Positions 21,358 to 33,875 are shown, counted from the stretch's first letter. The stretch: 64,000 nucleotides of DNA from Catenaria anguillulae PL171 (GCA_002102555.1 MCFL01000018.1:248001-312000), one strand, 5' to 3'. The notes: generated from the letters alone by a model not told the origin. Translations and numbers: made by a program.

Positions 21358-22778
21358 TCAGAGAGCCACTGCATGCTCCACCACCCCCTCGCCATCATCC
21401 ACAACCTCCGGTGTGCTCATGACCGATATCGCGGCGGCGGAATCCCTCCTGCCCCATCTCCCCAACACCCCAAACGGAAACATTCGCGCCACTTTCCCGC
21501 CCCGATTACTCCCATTCATGGCCCTTGCCACCCCGCCCGTCTTCCCGGCCACAGGCGCGACTTTGCCCAACACCTTGAACCCACTGTGCACCCTGCCCAC
21601 GACGCGACACACGGGCGCAAGCAACACGCCCACGAGCCACGACGATCCGCGCGTCAGTGCAATGCCCGCCAAAATAAACGTGCCGAGCGTCATGGTCAAT
21701 AGGTTGCCCAGCAGCTTGTTGAGCATGTGCTGCAAGGTGCGCAGCAGCCATCCGAGCGGGGTGGCACGCAGCTGGCCGGGGGCAAGCACGGTGCGACCGA
21801 CAGGTAGGCCGCGGATGGAGTGCCTGTGGATCCCGGGTGGCGCGACGGCGACAGCGTCGAGCCCTCGTGCTGGCACGGCGCGTGGGCCAGGCGCCGGGGG
21901 ACAGCGAGCGCGGTGCGGTGGGTGGGGGCGACGAGGCGTTGCTGAGCAGCGTATTGCGCAGGATGGGAGAGCCGTGGTGGTGGAGTGCGCCGCTGGCGTG
22001 GTTTGGTGCGGAGCGGTGGACTTGTGGACAAGGTTGGCGGCGAGGATGGAGCCGGAAAAGGAGGCGATGGAGGCGGCTTGGGCTTGGTGACAAGGACGCA
22101 TTTCGAGCGCCGCCGAGTCGATTGGGTGCTCGTGAACCGACGAAAACGAGCTGCGGCGCAGCTCGGTTGTCGATAGCACAGGCGATGGCACACGCAGCGA
22201 CATTGGTGCGGCGGCACCGGCGACCGGCGACGTCGCACGGACAAGGAGAGCGATGCAGACGACGGCCGCCGAATCGCACACGAGAGCACCTGCTCGACGA
22301 GTTGGGCGCGCGACAGTGACCGAATCAGCTGGGCGGCGGCTGCTTGCGACGTGACGGCCGGCGCATCTGGCGGCGACAGGTCAAAGCACATTTGCAAGAG
22401 CAAATTGTCCGAGTGCACGCGCATTTGCGTCATATCGGCGCACTGCACCAGGACGACCAGCGAGGTGCCTGGAGCGACGGTGCCCGCCGATGGTTTGACG
22501 CGGTACAGATTTGGAGCGTTGGTTTTGAACTTGAAGACGGCCGTGTGTGGGCCCGGGGCAGTGAGCGAGAGCTGCAAAAGCGCGGGGACACCGGGCTTGG
22601 CTGCTGGGTCGGGTGCGGGCCACTCTAGGACGGTGCGGCTGAGCAGCAGTGGTTGGGAGGGAAATGAAGTGGAAAAGGGAACGGGCGAGGTTGATGGTGA
22701 CGGGGTCGCGAGCGCAGAGATCGAGACCGGGATGGGAATCGGCGCAGATGCTTCGGCAATGGTTGCAGTGGCGGACAT
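21358..22778 (-). CDS. MSP-domain membrane protein
   Basis: Starts at ATG 22778. Residues about 35-140 form a major-sperm-protein/VAP-like beta sandwich: LTAPGPHTAVFKFKTNAPNL, YRVKPSAGTVAPG and VLVQCADMTQMRVHSDN. A +2 frame step near 22,290 (CTCTCGTGTG) joins it to a Pro/Ser/Arg-rich linker and then to HMLNKLLGNLLTMTLGTFIL, a transmembrane helix. About 105 residues follow the helix, longer than the luminal end of VAP. The FFAT-binding Lys/Met pattern of true VAPs is not clear. It is probably ER-anchored; the long linker and tail set it apart from classical VAP. The linker frame is uncertain. Confidence 0.65.
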
Positions 22779-24184
22779 GGTTTCTGGTAGCTGAGTGGTC
22801 GAGTAGAGCGGTTGCGTAGGATGGTTGATGACGAGACGGCCAGAGAGGCACTGTGGGCAGGCAGGCAGGAGGAGACGGGCGAATTTGTACGAATCACGGT
22901 GCAAAGTGCGAGCAATGAGGCATGGATATGTTGGGACGACAATGCATGGAGCCCAATGCTAAATCATGAGCGGATTGGACATTTATCGGTAGATTTTGGG
23001 CGGCCAACCGACCGAAGTGCCTGGCGTGATGAGTTATGTATTTACTGGCGCGTGGGGCGGTCGATGCGGACAACTTCCCCAGAGAAAACTCGCGCAGAAA
23101 GTTGCGTTGCGTGCCAGAAATCGACGTCACACGAGAAGCAACTCTGTCAAGGAAACAATGATTACTCTGTGCGGACAAGGAGGTTATCGGTTGTTGTCAA
23201 TGGTCACCAAGTAGGTAAGCTTGAGGCAAGCAGCAGCCGCGATTGCGTACAGGCACCAGTTCTGACACAGGCCGAGTTGGACTCGGAAGGGGCGTTGGGG
23301 AACGTGGACAAATGCGTCAAGAATGGAACATGGACAGACGCGACTGCAGATCAGCGATGTGATGATGGTGTCCGTGGGGAATGGGGAGGTCTGTGGTTAT
23401 TTGTGTTTCTCAAGCATTATAGCGTCGTCCAATTTGTGGGCACTCTCCACGTGCTCAGCTCGCCCAAACGGCGGGCGCAACCCAGTGATGCAAGACACAC
23501 GCACGTTTAACCGCCAAGGCAATGATTTCATTTCATGGATGTGTGCCAATGCGCATGGAGCAAAGCTTGGCTCATCTTTTTGGTTTTCGTTTGAGCCTGT
23601 TTGAGCCTGAAGGAGCTCCCCAATCGCCGTCGTCCAGTGCAAATAGAGGTGTCATCACGTGAGGTAACCAAGTTCCCAAATCCACCCTCACACAAGGCCA
23701 TGCGTGGGCGGGTGGGCGTGTAGCTCTGAAGTTGGCACGAGAAGCTGGATTGAGACAGTCGCGTCAAGCCCAACGTCCCATGAGTTTCCAGCCGTTCATT
23801 GGGCAAGCTCGCCCCATGACCAATGTGTTTGTTCTTAGCATACAAGCACAGCCGAAATCCAATGCGCGCAGACTCTGGCGGAGGCGGTGTCGGCCCAAGC
23901 AGCCCACAAGCATCCAGACTTCAAGGGCATGGTCAAAGAAGTTCCCCACATGTTTTCGAAAAGCTGGTCAAAACACGTTTCGGAATGTCGTTGCGCGTTG
24001 CGTGCGAGGGCCTTTCTTTCACAGAAGAGCAACTGCCAGTGGTCATGGTGGAAACACATGCAAATGGCAAACAATCGCAGTCAAGCCCAGCGACAAGGCA
24101 ATGATTATGGTAAACGGCAGCACTGAAATGTAGGAACCGGGGACAAGAACCAAAAACATTTGTGAAAGAATCGAGGCAACTGAA
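22779..24184. other. Long intergenic region without confident gene
   Basis: About 1.4 kb of lower G+C between two - strand genes. A 232-codon + strand frame (22,812-23,510) has no recognised domain, no splice support and overlaps the MSP gene's promoter. Not called. Confidence 0.45.
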
Positions 24185-26024
24185 TCAAAAATGAATTGAC
24201 GGGCAGGAATGCTGACGTTCAAGTGTGTGGTAAGGTGGGAAACTACTCGAGGAGACACGAAAATGATGGGAAACGAAACACATCTTAGAGGAAACACTTC
24301 TGGTGGGCTCGCGAAACGCGATCGATAATGGCGGAAAAACATTCTTTTTCTTGGTGACAACCACACACGCGGCGGTGCGCCTGCTAGACTTCCTGGCCAC
24401 CTGTCGCTCGCGTTGCCACCGTGACCCCGCCAACCACGCTGCCCTCATGCTGCCCGCCGCCTGCCCCGTTGATCGTCGTGGGCGGCGCGTGCGACACGCC
24501 ACTTTCCGTTTTTTCATTTTGCTTGCTGCAGTGGCCCCTAACGCATGCCCTTGCTGCGCCTGCGCCTGGCCGCCCACAACACCCGACACATCCTCGTAAA
24601 AGAAATCGACGTCGGGCGGCAACGCAGGCACGTCGACGCCGGGCCCTTTGAGCTGGATTCGGTCGGCAGCCACGTCGAGCAATCGCATGCGCACCGTGAT
24701 TTCCGTCAGGCTGTGGATAAACTCAGCTGTGTCCTTGTTTGCGACGCCGCGGGATAAGAGCAGGTTGAGCCCGTCGGTCCATTCCGAAAACTGGGTCGCA
24801 GAAGTGCAGATGAGGTCGAGGACCGATAGATCCGGGCCAGACATGAGCGAAAAGCATAGCGTAGAAAGGTCGGTTGATGTGGTGGGCGGGTTGGCTGACG
24901 AGGAAAAGATAGACGAGGCCGTACTGGCGGCTGTTCCGCCGCGCCGGCCGCGAACCGTGCCCGAGGATGGGTTGGACATGGTGTTCGTGGACGTGGAAGG
25001 ATTGAGCGTGCTGGTGGGTGTTGCTTGAGTGGGCGGGTTGGACGAGCCTGGCGGACCTGGAGGAGGTGGCGGAGGAAGACCAGAGAATTGGACTGTATGT
25101 CCTGGTGGACTGTGTGACGAAGGAAGGGAGGAGCTGGCGGTGGAGCACCAAAAGTGGCCGAGATGGACATTGTGCTAGCTGACGGGGCAATGGCGGCTGC
25201 AGGTTGTGGGATGTAGACGGTCATGCCTGAGGAGGAAACTGCCCCGTGTATTGGCGATGCGAGTCCCGTGAGAAGGTCAGTGACGCTGCTCAACTCGACT
25301 ACATGTGGAAAATGCGGAAAGATGAGTGCAAGTCAGCTCTCCGCCTCGGTACATCCGTGGATGGGGAAAAGCCAATCGCCTCATACGCCGTTCGGTCAAC
25401 TGTGTAAACGCGGGCTTCTTTTCCAGCTGATCCGGGAAAGTCTGCCCAATGCAGCGTCTTTTTTGTCCCACTGAGCTTGCAGAACCGCCATCGGGCGGGC
25501 TTTGCCCCGCGCGTCGACGATGAGGGAGGGCTTGCCGAAGATGCTGGGCTACCCGCACTCGCTGGCGGAACCTGGAACCAAGACCCGGCCAGCATGCACG
25601 AAAAGCGCTGCTGGCGAAGAAAGTCAAAGGCTTCGCGGTACATGGACTCGCGCAGCTCGCTAAACGGTCGTAAGGAGCGTGCCGCTGGACATGAACTTTT
25701 TCATTGTTTCGTTGCGGTCAGGCTGAGTAACGAGGGTACGTACTGAACCGCCGGATGTGACATGCATTCATCTTCCTCGTCTAGATCTTTGCCACTTGCG
25801 CGTCCAATGGTCCCAAGCGCGTGGGAAAACGATCCGGCCGCGTCGCTGTAATTTGAGCATGTGGATAATGGTCGGCTGCTTGGGTGAGCATTCGGTGGGG
25901 CCGGCGAAGGGCTGGTTGAGGTTGGCGGCGGACCAGATGGCGGCCGCGGGAGGGGAATGTTTGGTGGTGGCGAGTGCGGCTGCTGTTGGTTTGGACTGCT
26001 ACTCGCACTTGTGGGCTCGGCCAT
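24185..26024 (-). CDS. ELMO-like PH-domain protein without the ELMO domain
   Basis: Starts at ATG 26024 with a Pro/Ser-rich N-terminus. An intron (about 25,745-25,680) leads to SLRPFSELRESMYREAF, DFLRQQRF and MLAGSWFQV, the helix before the ELMO PH domain. The PH strands follow: ARWRFCKLSGTKKTLHWADF and DQLEKKPAFTQLTER. After an intron near 25,370-25,300 comes a Pro/Ser-rich insert, then FSEWTDGLNLLL, LTEITVRMRLLDVAA and ALPPDVDFFYED, which match the end of the ELMO PH domain and its PxxP tail. Frame changes are needed near 25,425 and 25,110. The ELMO and armadillo domains of animal ELMO1-3 are absent: only 417 bases separate this start from IFT81. In animals ELMO with DOCK activates Rac; here only the DOCK-contacting PH half remains. 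The C-terminal end is uncertain. Confidence 0.65.
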
Positions 26025-26441
26025 ATTGAGTTGAGTTGCTGTTGGGAGTGCTTGAGGAAATGGGACCGTGGGGAGGACGCGTTGTTCTTCAATACCTGCG
26101 ATGGGTTGGCAGGTTGACCGGGTCGAGTTTGCGCACAACAGGTTTCGGGCGGCAAGGAAGCAGAGTCACGTGGATCTATAGCGTATTGCACTGGCTTTCA
26201 TTCAGATTGCGCTTTACTCTTCATGGCGTTCAACCATGTTCACACCTTGGCTCATTCCTATTGCCTCGCGGCGAAACGCGAGTTCCTGTCAGGCAGGTTG
26301 GGTCACGCGTGAATCACGCGTCTGCCCAGTTCCCATTTCAGTTTTCCCAAGCTCGCCTTGCTTTGATGTGACCATGCTGTAGAGATATCGTGTCAAAAGG
26401 ATACATGCCCAGACGATACCGCATCACATTTAACCGCAACC
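26025..26441. other. Shared promoter region of ELMO-like gene and IFT81
   Basis: The 417 bases separate divergently transcribed starts. No coding signal; probably a bidirectional promoter. Confidence 0.45.
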
Positions 26442-28935
26442 ATGTCCCCATCTGCTTCCGCAACCGTCGGCCCCGGCATCACCCCGCCGACGGCCACTGA
26501 CCTGCGGCACCTCATCGACACCCTCGCCAAGCCGCCCTTCAACAAGCCCAAACTGTCTGTCGTTGCCCTGCACGACGACCTGCCGCACGCCGACTTTGTC
26601 GCCTTGCTCAACCAAGTGATCGCCCACGTCGACTCTCCGTCGCCCACGGGCCGCCCTCGCCACATGCCATCGACATTCGCAATGAGCTGCCCGACGTGAC
26701 CGGCCAGCGCATGGCCGATTTCCTCGTGGGCTCGCTCGGGTTTCCCGCCGACATCCAAGTTGTTGCGCAAAAGATTGTGACGGGCGACGATCGCACCTAC
26801 TTGCTCACGCTGCTGCATTACGTGCTGGCCAATGTCCCGAAATCGCAACAGGCCGCGTACAAGGCCCGGTATTGTCGCGACGTGGACTTCCCTTGGACGT
26901 TGCGGGCGACGACCAGGTGCAAGAGCTCGTGAGGCAGCTCAAGGAACGCCAAGAGGAATTTCTTGGCATGCTGGCGCGCGCAGAGCAAATGCACGAAGTG
27001 TCGCAAGGAACGGCCGAGTTGAAGCGCGATGTGGCGCAGATGGAGGAGGAGAAGCAGTTGGTGGTGGGAAAGATTCAAAGGATGCAGCGGCGGGTCACCG
27101 ACATTGTGCGTGTTTTGGCTATTTCTCTTCCAATCTTCTCATTCGACGTACTGACGCGAGGGTTGGTGCCCCAGCCCAATTCGCAAAAATGGATCGAGGC
27201 CGGCCCGCGCATTGCGCACCGAGCAGGACCGTGAGCACCAGCTGGCCGACCGGCTGCGTGACTTGAAAGTGCAGTGTGCAGCAGCCGACGAACGACTTGC
27301 TACCATGCAAAAGCGTGTGGCCGAAATGCGTGAGTTGGAGCGGGCGATCCAGCAACGATCTTGGACAAGATGCAAAAGGATGTGCAGACGAGTACGTTTA
27401 TTGCCAAAGAGCAGCTTCCCAAGGTATGCGGGCGTGTGAATCGGGGTATTCCCCAACCGAGGGACTGACTTGAGACCTGTATCTAGGAACTCGCCAGCGT
27501 AAAACAAGCCGTAACGCTGCTGCAAAAGATTACGAGCGAACCGCCGTGGCCCGCGGCCGAGCTCGTCAAGCTCGAACACGAGGTGGACTCGCTGGCCGAG
27601 CAAGTCAAGGACCTGACCGAGAAACGCGTTCAGAACCAGTACGCATTACATACACAGAATCGTGTTCCATTCCCACACGACGCTAGTGTGTTTGCTGATT
27701 CACTTTAATTCCGTCACAGCAACACCCAAGACAAGCTGGCCCTGTTCCGCCAACAAGCCGCCGTGATTGCCAACAAAAAGTCTGCCACAGCGGACAAGTT
27801 GCGTGAATCCATGGCTGCGCTTGACGCCATCAAGGCCCAGCACGCACAAGTGCTTGCTGCCATTCAAGCCAATCCGGCCACGGCAAACATGCCACGCGGC
27901 GACGACTTCAAGGCATACGTGGCCGATCTGCGCACCAAATCCAACGCATTCAAGGCGAAACGTGCAGCGCTCGCGGCCCTGTCTGGCGAGCTGGCGGTGG
28001 CGCAGCGCACAAGGGACATTTTGGTGCAGCGCAAGCAGGCGGCCGATAGGCAGTTGCAGGCGCTTGAGCAGAGGCATGGCGTGTCTGGGCTGCGGACCAC
28101 GCGCACAACACTCGAGCACGTGAGCGAGCGCAAGGGCGATGTGGATGCGACAAAGGCTAATGTGGTTGAGGACCTGGCGGGGCTTGTACAGACGCTCATC
28201 AAGGCCGTCGCTGACAAGAAGGCTGTGCTTGCGCCAAAGATTGCAGAGCTCAAGGCGTTGCGGGCCAGTTTGGGCGAGGTCGAGGGCCAGCATGCGGAAA
28301 TGAAGCGGGGGTACGATGCGGTTGTGTTGGCGCTTGAGACCGAGATTCACCAGTTGCAGTCGGACGTGCGAGGCATGCGATCCAGTGTGCAGCAAGACAC
28401 GTCCAAGTGGCATGCCGTGACACACGAGCTCGGGGTGGTAGAAGTGCAAATGGACACGGTGTTGCAGGAGATGAAGGCGTACATTGGCGGCGGCGGAGGT
28501 GCTGGAGGTGCCGGGGAAAGCGAAGAGAGTTTGCTGAGGGCCAAGGGCGGGTTCAAGACCTGGCGCGACATGTATCAGCGCAAGATCTTGGAGGCCGAGG
28601 CGGCCGCCAGGCAGGCAAAGGAGCAGCTGAGGCAGGTGACTGAGAAGCATGACGTCAACTTGGTCCAGGTGCACTTGTTTGGGCAGATGAGGGGGGTTAT
28701 GCAGGCCCGGATTGCGGCAAATCGAAAGGCAATGGAACGGGCAGAGAGGAGTGGAGGGCAGAGGGCGGATGAGATTGTGGTACGCTGGCTGTTGTGCTTG
28801 AGTCAATGGATTGATCATCAACTGGGAGCTAACATCAAAGCGCAAATTGCGAATGATGCATGGTGTAGAGTGTCAACGAGCAGCGACTTGTCATATCGTG
28901 AGTTGTCTCTTTTTCCCAGATACATACATGCATAA
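26442..28935 (+). CDS. IFT81: Intraflagellar transport protein 81
   Basis: Starts at ATG 26442. The N-terminal calponin-homology-like domain, which binds tubulin with IFT74, is visible: LRHLIDTLAKPPFNKPKLSV, FVALLNQVIAHVD, AIDIRNELPDVT and YLLTLLHYVLANVPKSQQ. Long coiled coils follow (EELKRDV-type segments, DKLRESMAALDAIKAQHAQV, RAKGGFKTWRDMYQRKILEA), the last being the conserved 'GYxxWRDMYxxKI' box near the C-terminus. Introns: from 27106 (end near 27,175), 27424-27486 and 27639-27719, possibly one near 28,780. Frame steps near 26,655, 26,870, 27,195 and 27,350 fit missing bases; three are clear +2 steps. IFT81 is a core IFT-B protein and implies a motile flagellum. The last exon is uncertain. 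Confidence 0.9.
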
Positions 28936-29040
28936 CAGAGAAATTCACTATTCATGATGGATCTACCAAGGGATGCATATACAGGATACAAGAAAGAAAA
29001 CAAACAAAAGTCAAGGCACAAGACAAGATAAACACAACGC

Positions 29041-30063
29041 TTACCGCTTGACCCAGGCAAACTTTTTCCTGGCCTTCTTCTGACCAGGCTTCTTGCGCTC
29101 GACCTGCCTGGTATCATTGTTCAACAACCCACCAAATCAAACTCGTCCTTCAACTCGGGCTCGTGCACACAAAGAGCCCTTGCGACCGCCACGGCTCCGG
29201 CCTCTGCCTGACCCGTGGTCCCGCCGCCCTGTGCCACGACCCACACATTGTACTTGCCAAACGCCTGAGCAACCTGCAACGGGTACGTCAATGCCTCGAC
29301 CTCGCGGCGCAAAAAGTAATTTGCCACAGGCACGCCATTGATGCACACTTGGCCGTCGCCAGGAACCACCCAGGCGTGTGCGCGCGACGTCTTGCGGGAT
29401 CCCGTGCCGAACGAGCGCCCGAAAGCGTCGGGCTTCTTGAGCTTTGTGCGCTCGGCCGCAACAGCGGCGGGGTTGAGGAAAGGCGACAAGAAGGATTTGG
29501 TTTCTTGTGGCATGACCGGGGCGTGCGAGGCGAGTGCCACGGCAACAAGTTTGGCAGCGGCAGCGTGCTTGTCTCCTGATCGTCGGCCACCGCTGCACTC
29601 TGCGGCAAGGCAGCAGAGGACAAGTCGACGGATCCGCCAAGGCGCAAGGCCGTCAGGTGTGCGACGAGATGGTCGTACTGGCGTTCCGAGAGGGTGAGGT
29701 GCATTTCCTGGTCGAGCGTGTCGCGGGACTTGAACGACTTGCGCACAGCGTCGTAGGCGTGCGGGTTGGCAGCAATGTGAGCAGCCGCTGCGGCAGCGAC
29801 CTGGATCCCGCCGAGTTGCGACTGGATCGAGTAGAGCAGGTCGTAATACTTTGCATTGCCCGTGTAGTAGGCGGCAGTGGGCGGGTGCGAAGGGTCTTGG
29901 AGCGGCGCATGGTGGTGGTCGTGGTGCTGGACGGCAGAAGGTGAGGAGGAGGAGAGGGAGCGGACAGCAATGGCGAGGACCGGCCGGCGGCAGTGGCCGT
30001 GGCCGTGGCCGCTGGGGACCGGGCCAAGGAGGCGGCCGCAGATGACAGTGAGCGGCGTAGCAT
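29041..30063 (-). CDS. MRPS9: Mitochondrial ribosomal protein uS9m
   Basis: Starts at ATG 30063 with an Arg/Ser/Ala-rich mitochondrial presequence. A fungal mitochondrial extension follows (AAYYTGNAKYYDLLYSIQSQ, KSFKSRDTLDQEMHLTLSER). The uS9 domain begins GTGSRKTSRAHAWVVPG and continues INGVPVANYFLRR, QAFGKYNVWVVAQGGGTTGQ and AEAGAVAVARAL. It ends LLNNDTRQVERKKPGQKKAR and KKFAWVKR, the invariant tail that reaches the P-site tRNA. Three +2 steps, near 29,895, 29,540 and 29,105, each restore the conserved sequence; the last is seen most clearly, because GLL followed by the VERKKPG tail is nearly universal. Stop TAA at 29041-29043. Confidence 0.92.
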
Positions 30064-30426
30064 TGCACAGGGGAGCCGAATGGCTTGCGGGTCAGTTGTG
30101 GCAGATTACCGTCAAGTAAGTATTGCTGAGTATGGCAGGGAGGTTGTTGTCGGCGGAAAAAAAATGTTTGTGTCCATCTGCACAGGTCGGATCGGCGGAC
30201 TCGTCATCGTGATCGTTCCCCTTGTGCCCTGCTGCTCTGTCCATGTGCGACCCGAGTCCACGCTGTACTATGTATTTTACAATCAGGCCTTCAACCTGCG
30301 TAAGTGTTGCCTGTGCACCTGCGAAGCTCAGATTCGACAACTTGGAGAGGGGCGTTGAAGAAAATTTGTATTAGAAACGCAAAACAAAAGGGATACAGGA
30401 TTGCGAAATGTCATGATAACAAACAC
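30064..30426. other. Intergenic spacer
   Basis: It lies between the uS9m start and the 3' end of the telobox gene, both on the - strand. Nothing coding is seen. Confidence 0.45.
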
Positions 30427-32815
30427 TCAATTCGTCAATGCCCTCGACCCGTTGGCCGCCGCCGCCTGCAACAACTTTGCCTGCATGTGCGAATGTCCCT
30501 TCTTGATGCGCGCATACATGTGCTCGCTGGGCTTGACTGCTGCCGCGGCCGCCACGGGATCATCAGGCAACGTTGCCTCGCTTGGATGCATGCCCATGCG
30601 CAAGATGTCGGTCGTGGTGAGCCGCAACGCACGAAACGCGAGCGATTCCAGGCGTGATGAGTTGCGTGCAAATGCACGGTTGCCCAGCAACCGCAGTGCG
30701 GCCGTACGTGTGGACTCGTCGAGTTGTAGGGCCGCATCGAGCATTTCGGCGAGGGCTAGGTCGGTTGCTTCCGAGATGGCGTGCGGAATCAAGGCTTGCT
30801 GATCTCCTTCACTGCTTGTTCCTCAACACCCATGTGCTCTGCGCCACTCCTCCTTGCTGAGCTGATGACTCTTCGTCTCGCCACAGGCGCAGGCTCGGAC
30901 CGCCCGCGCTTCCTGCCACTCGCACTCGCACTCGCCTTGGCCATGGCCGCGTGCACGGGATCGTTGGCAGTCACCACTGCCCTGGCCAGTGGGCGCGCGT
31001 CCAAAGGCCGCAAGCGCGGGCTGGCAATCGGCGACACGCTGCGCGGGCGCCACGCAAGCGCCCCGGGGGCAACCGCGGTATGACGCGATGGTCGACTTTG
31101 GGGTGGTGGCGGCAATTGAACAGGTCGGCTTGCGGCACTGTTGCACGGACCGGCCCGACGACGTCATGAGCTTGAGCACAATGGATTCGTGGTGAGCTTT
31201 GAGTTCGTCGCCCGCGATGCGGGCGCGTGTGATGGCGTCCGTGAGTTCGGCTTTGAGGGCCGTGCGCGAGTCGGTGGGCGGAGTGGCGGGAGGGGGAGCA
31301 GTGGGTGGCGGGTTGAATGCGCCAAAGAAGCGAGCTGGGTTCCAAACCATGGGCTGGAGCGTGCGGCGAGGACAATGTCGGATGGCGGACCAGAAGTCGC
31401 CGGAGTGTGTAATCGGTCACTATCCTGCGATTCCGCAGCTGTCGAAGAAAATGGCTGATCAGGGTTGCCCACGGGCGAGTTGGCAAATGGAAACAGCGCT
31501 TCGCCGCGGGCCATGGCTGGCATGGACCATTGGTTGTCGTTGCCCGAGTCGTCATCCGATTCGTCGGCGCTGTAGTCATGGTATTCAAATTCGTGTGTGA
31601 GGTCGGATGAAGTCTCAACGACGTCAGGTGCTGAAGCGGACGTAAGGCGTGCGGCAAAGGGGCACATGGGAGCAGCAGTGGCCGAGACGGCAGATGAGGG
31701 AGATGTGAATGTCTGGGGCGGGGGTTGCGTTGGCTGTGGCTGTGGCTGTGCTGTGCAAATGTGAATTGCGGAAATGGCAAAGGAAGCGCAGGTGTTGAAG
31801 GATCGGAAGACACTGAAGTTGGTGATGCGGCCGCAACTCGGCCACTAGAAAATAGCGGGTCCATGGATGCAGAACGCAAGTCATCCGGGAGTAATGAACA
31901 CACTGGACCCGTGAGCCAAGTGTCTGGCGGGGGAAGTGCCGAAAAGGACGCAGACCAATCGGATTGAATGCTGGACCAAACCGACGCTGGTGGTAAAGGG
32001 CTCAATGACGATGAGCGCGAGCGGGATCTGCCGCGCACTTCTTGCTCGGCAGCTGCTGCGGGTGACTGCTTGCGGGATTCTGGCTGCGACGTCCGACCAC
32101 CCAACGATGACGGTGTGGGCGTGGGAAGCGGAGGCGAATGCGATTCGGCGGCGGGTGAAATGATGGCGGCGACGGCAATGGTCCGGTTTGTTCGCTCAGG
32201 GGAGACTTCACGGGCACGCTTGTTGGGTGGAGGAGCCCGAGGAAGCGTCGATGGGTCGATGGGCGGAGGCGGAGCCGTTGGAGGCCGCCGAACAGTCAGA
32301 ACTCGCCATCTACACACAGAAAGTTGGCATCAACTGAGTAAGCAAGCTCTGTAATGTTGACGGCGAAGATGGGAAAACAAACGCAATCGACGTACTTGTC
32401 TTTGAGGTCGACTGCGGTCCGCTGCGGGTCGAAAGTGTACTCTGCATCTGCGAGGATGACGGACCAAGCACCCACACCGTGCTATAGACAAGAGCCAAGG
32501 ACATGCCATGCAATACAATGCAATGCCGTTTCAGACGTGGTTAGAATACAGAATCCAGCCAGGGCTGCGATGAATTCCCCAGCAAGACAGCCAACACACC
32601 TTTTGGACACCGGCCCACAGAAAGCCCTCCTCTTCCTTTGTCCATCGCTTGCGCTTGCGCTGCAGCTTCTTGCCGGTCCCAGCATTAACAGACGTCACGG
32701 CCGTTCCGCCAGTACCGGTGCCTTCACTTGTCCCTGGACTGACGCAGGAGATGGTGACGGGAATGGCCGGACGGGCAGCAGCGTATGACGGCGCTGGCAT
32801 GGGTGGCGGCAACAT
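30427..32815 (-). CDS. Telobox Myb/SANT protein, putative telomere-binding factor
   Basis: Exons 32815-32600, 32481-32396 and 32309 onward to 30427. A single Myb-type domain spans the first two introns: RKRWTKEEEGFLWAGVQK, HGVGAWSVILADAEYTFDPQ and RTAVDLKDKWRVL. The VDLKDKWR core is the telobox signature of TRF1/TRF2, plant TRB/TRFL and fungal Tay1/Teb1 proteins that bind duplex telomeric repeats. A long Pro/Ser-rich region follows, then acidic, Lys/Arg-rich (AKASASASGRKRGRSEPA) and C-terminal helical parts (ATDLALAEMLDAALQL, STRTAALRLLGNRAF). At least five +2 steps (near 31,750, 31,350, 31,150, 31,065 and 30,795) are needed. The Myb domain is N-terminal here, unlike its C-terminal place in TRF proteins, so a transcription factor is possible. 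Confidence 0.75.
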
Positions 32816-33875
32816 GGTGTAAAGGTCAGGTGTAGTGTGGTGTGGTGTGCTGTGCTGTGGTCTTGTTGATGATTGGATTCGTGAGGTTCGGTCTTTGAAT
32901 GTGGCGGCGGCGGCTGGTGGTGGGGCGACGGACCAGATACGGATGCGTGCGGAAGCGATTCGGCAATGATTCTTTACGGTTACATAACTTAAGGCATCGG
33001 TACATACTTAGTGTCCATGCGGAATCCGGAATGCCAAGAAGAAGTAGACTTGCAACGCTTTCAACGCTTTCAGGATTCGTCTTGGCATTTGAGCATTTGT
33101 CATGTTCATACAGTATATATCCGTCGTGTCGTGTGGCAAATGATTCACGCTTTTCATTTTCATCTCGGGTCCACAGTCGTTTGTCCTTTCAGTGCGAGAA
33201 TATTGATCCCCATGTTGGTGAGGGAAGCGACCGCTCCAGACTCACAGCAATTGCAGGCTACTGTAGAGTACTGTGGGTCACGGCGCACAGCCAGGGTTCC
33301 TTTTCTTGGTTCATCGGTTGAATCTTGAGTCGCTTGCTGTCTATTTGTTCGTTGAATCCATCTCCTCGGCATTGCAAGCCGTCGACTTTTCAGCACATTA
33401 CAGAGCGGCCATGAAGCGAAGGCACATCTTGTCCGTCTACCAAATTCATGTGCGAGATTTCCCGTTCTCCTTTCTCGATTGGATCTGCGAGACAACCCGG
33501 ACCAGACCGGACTGACGTTGGGACTGAAGCCCAGCACCTGCCCCAAATTCCAGCGCAAGATCATGAATGCGTTGTTGTCAGGAGCAACTGAGAAGACAGC
33601 AAGTACAGGGACTTCCCAATGCAGGACTTGATTGAAGCACAGAAGGACGACATGATGTCCGCCATGTTCGCGGCCAATCGGGCTTCCGTGCTTCTTGTCA
33701 GAAACACAAATGACTCGATTGATTCCCCCAATATTCAATGGACACGATAAAATGTCAAGGCAAAATACTCCTCGGCCTCTATGGACAATCGACCAGGTTG
33801 TCGTTCCCAAGCTTGTTGTGGTCCACAGCGCCAATCTAGTGCTGTCAGCCCTCGTCTGATTCTCGCGATGTCGCG
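32816..33875. other. Long intergenic region without confident gene
   Basis: About 1.06 kb of lower G+C between divergent genes. A 225-codon - strand frame (33,160-33,834) has no recognised domain; not called. Confidence 0.4.

Noticed and set aside
22812-23510. 232-codon + strand open frame
   Set aside because: No domain, no splice support, sits across the promoter of the MSP-domain gene in lower G+C DNA.
33160-33834. 225-codon - strand open frame
   Set aside because: Some regions looked nuclease-like at first (VDHNK in another frame), but no motif set holds together and the frame is probably chance.
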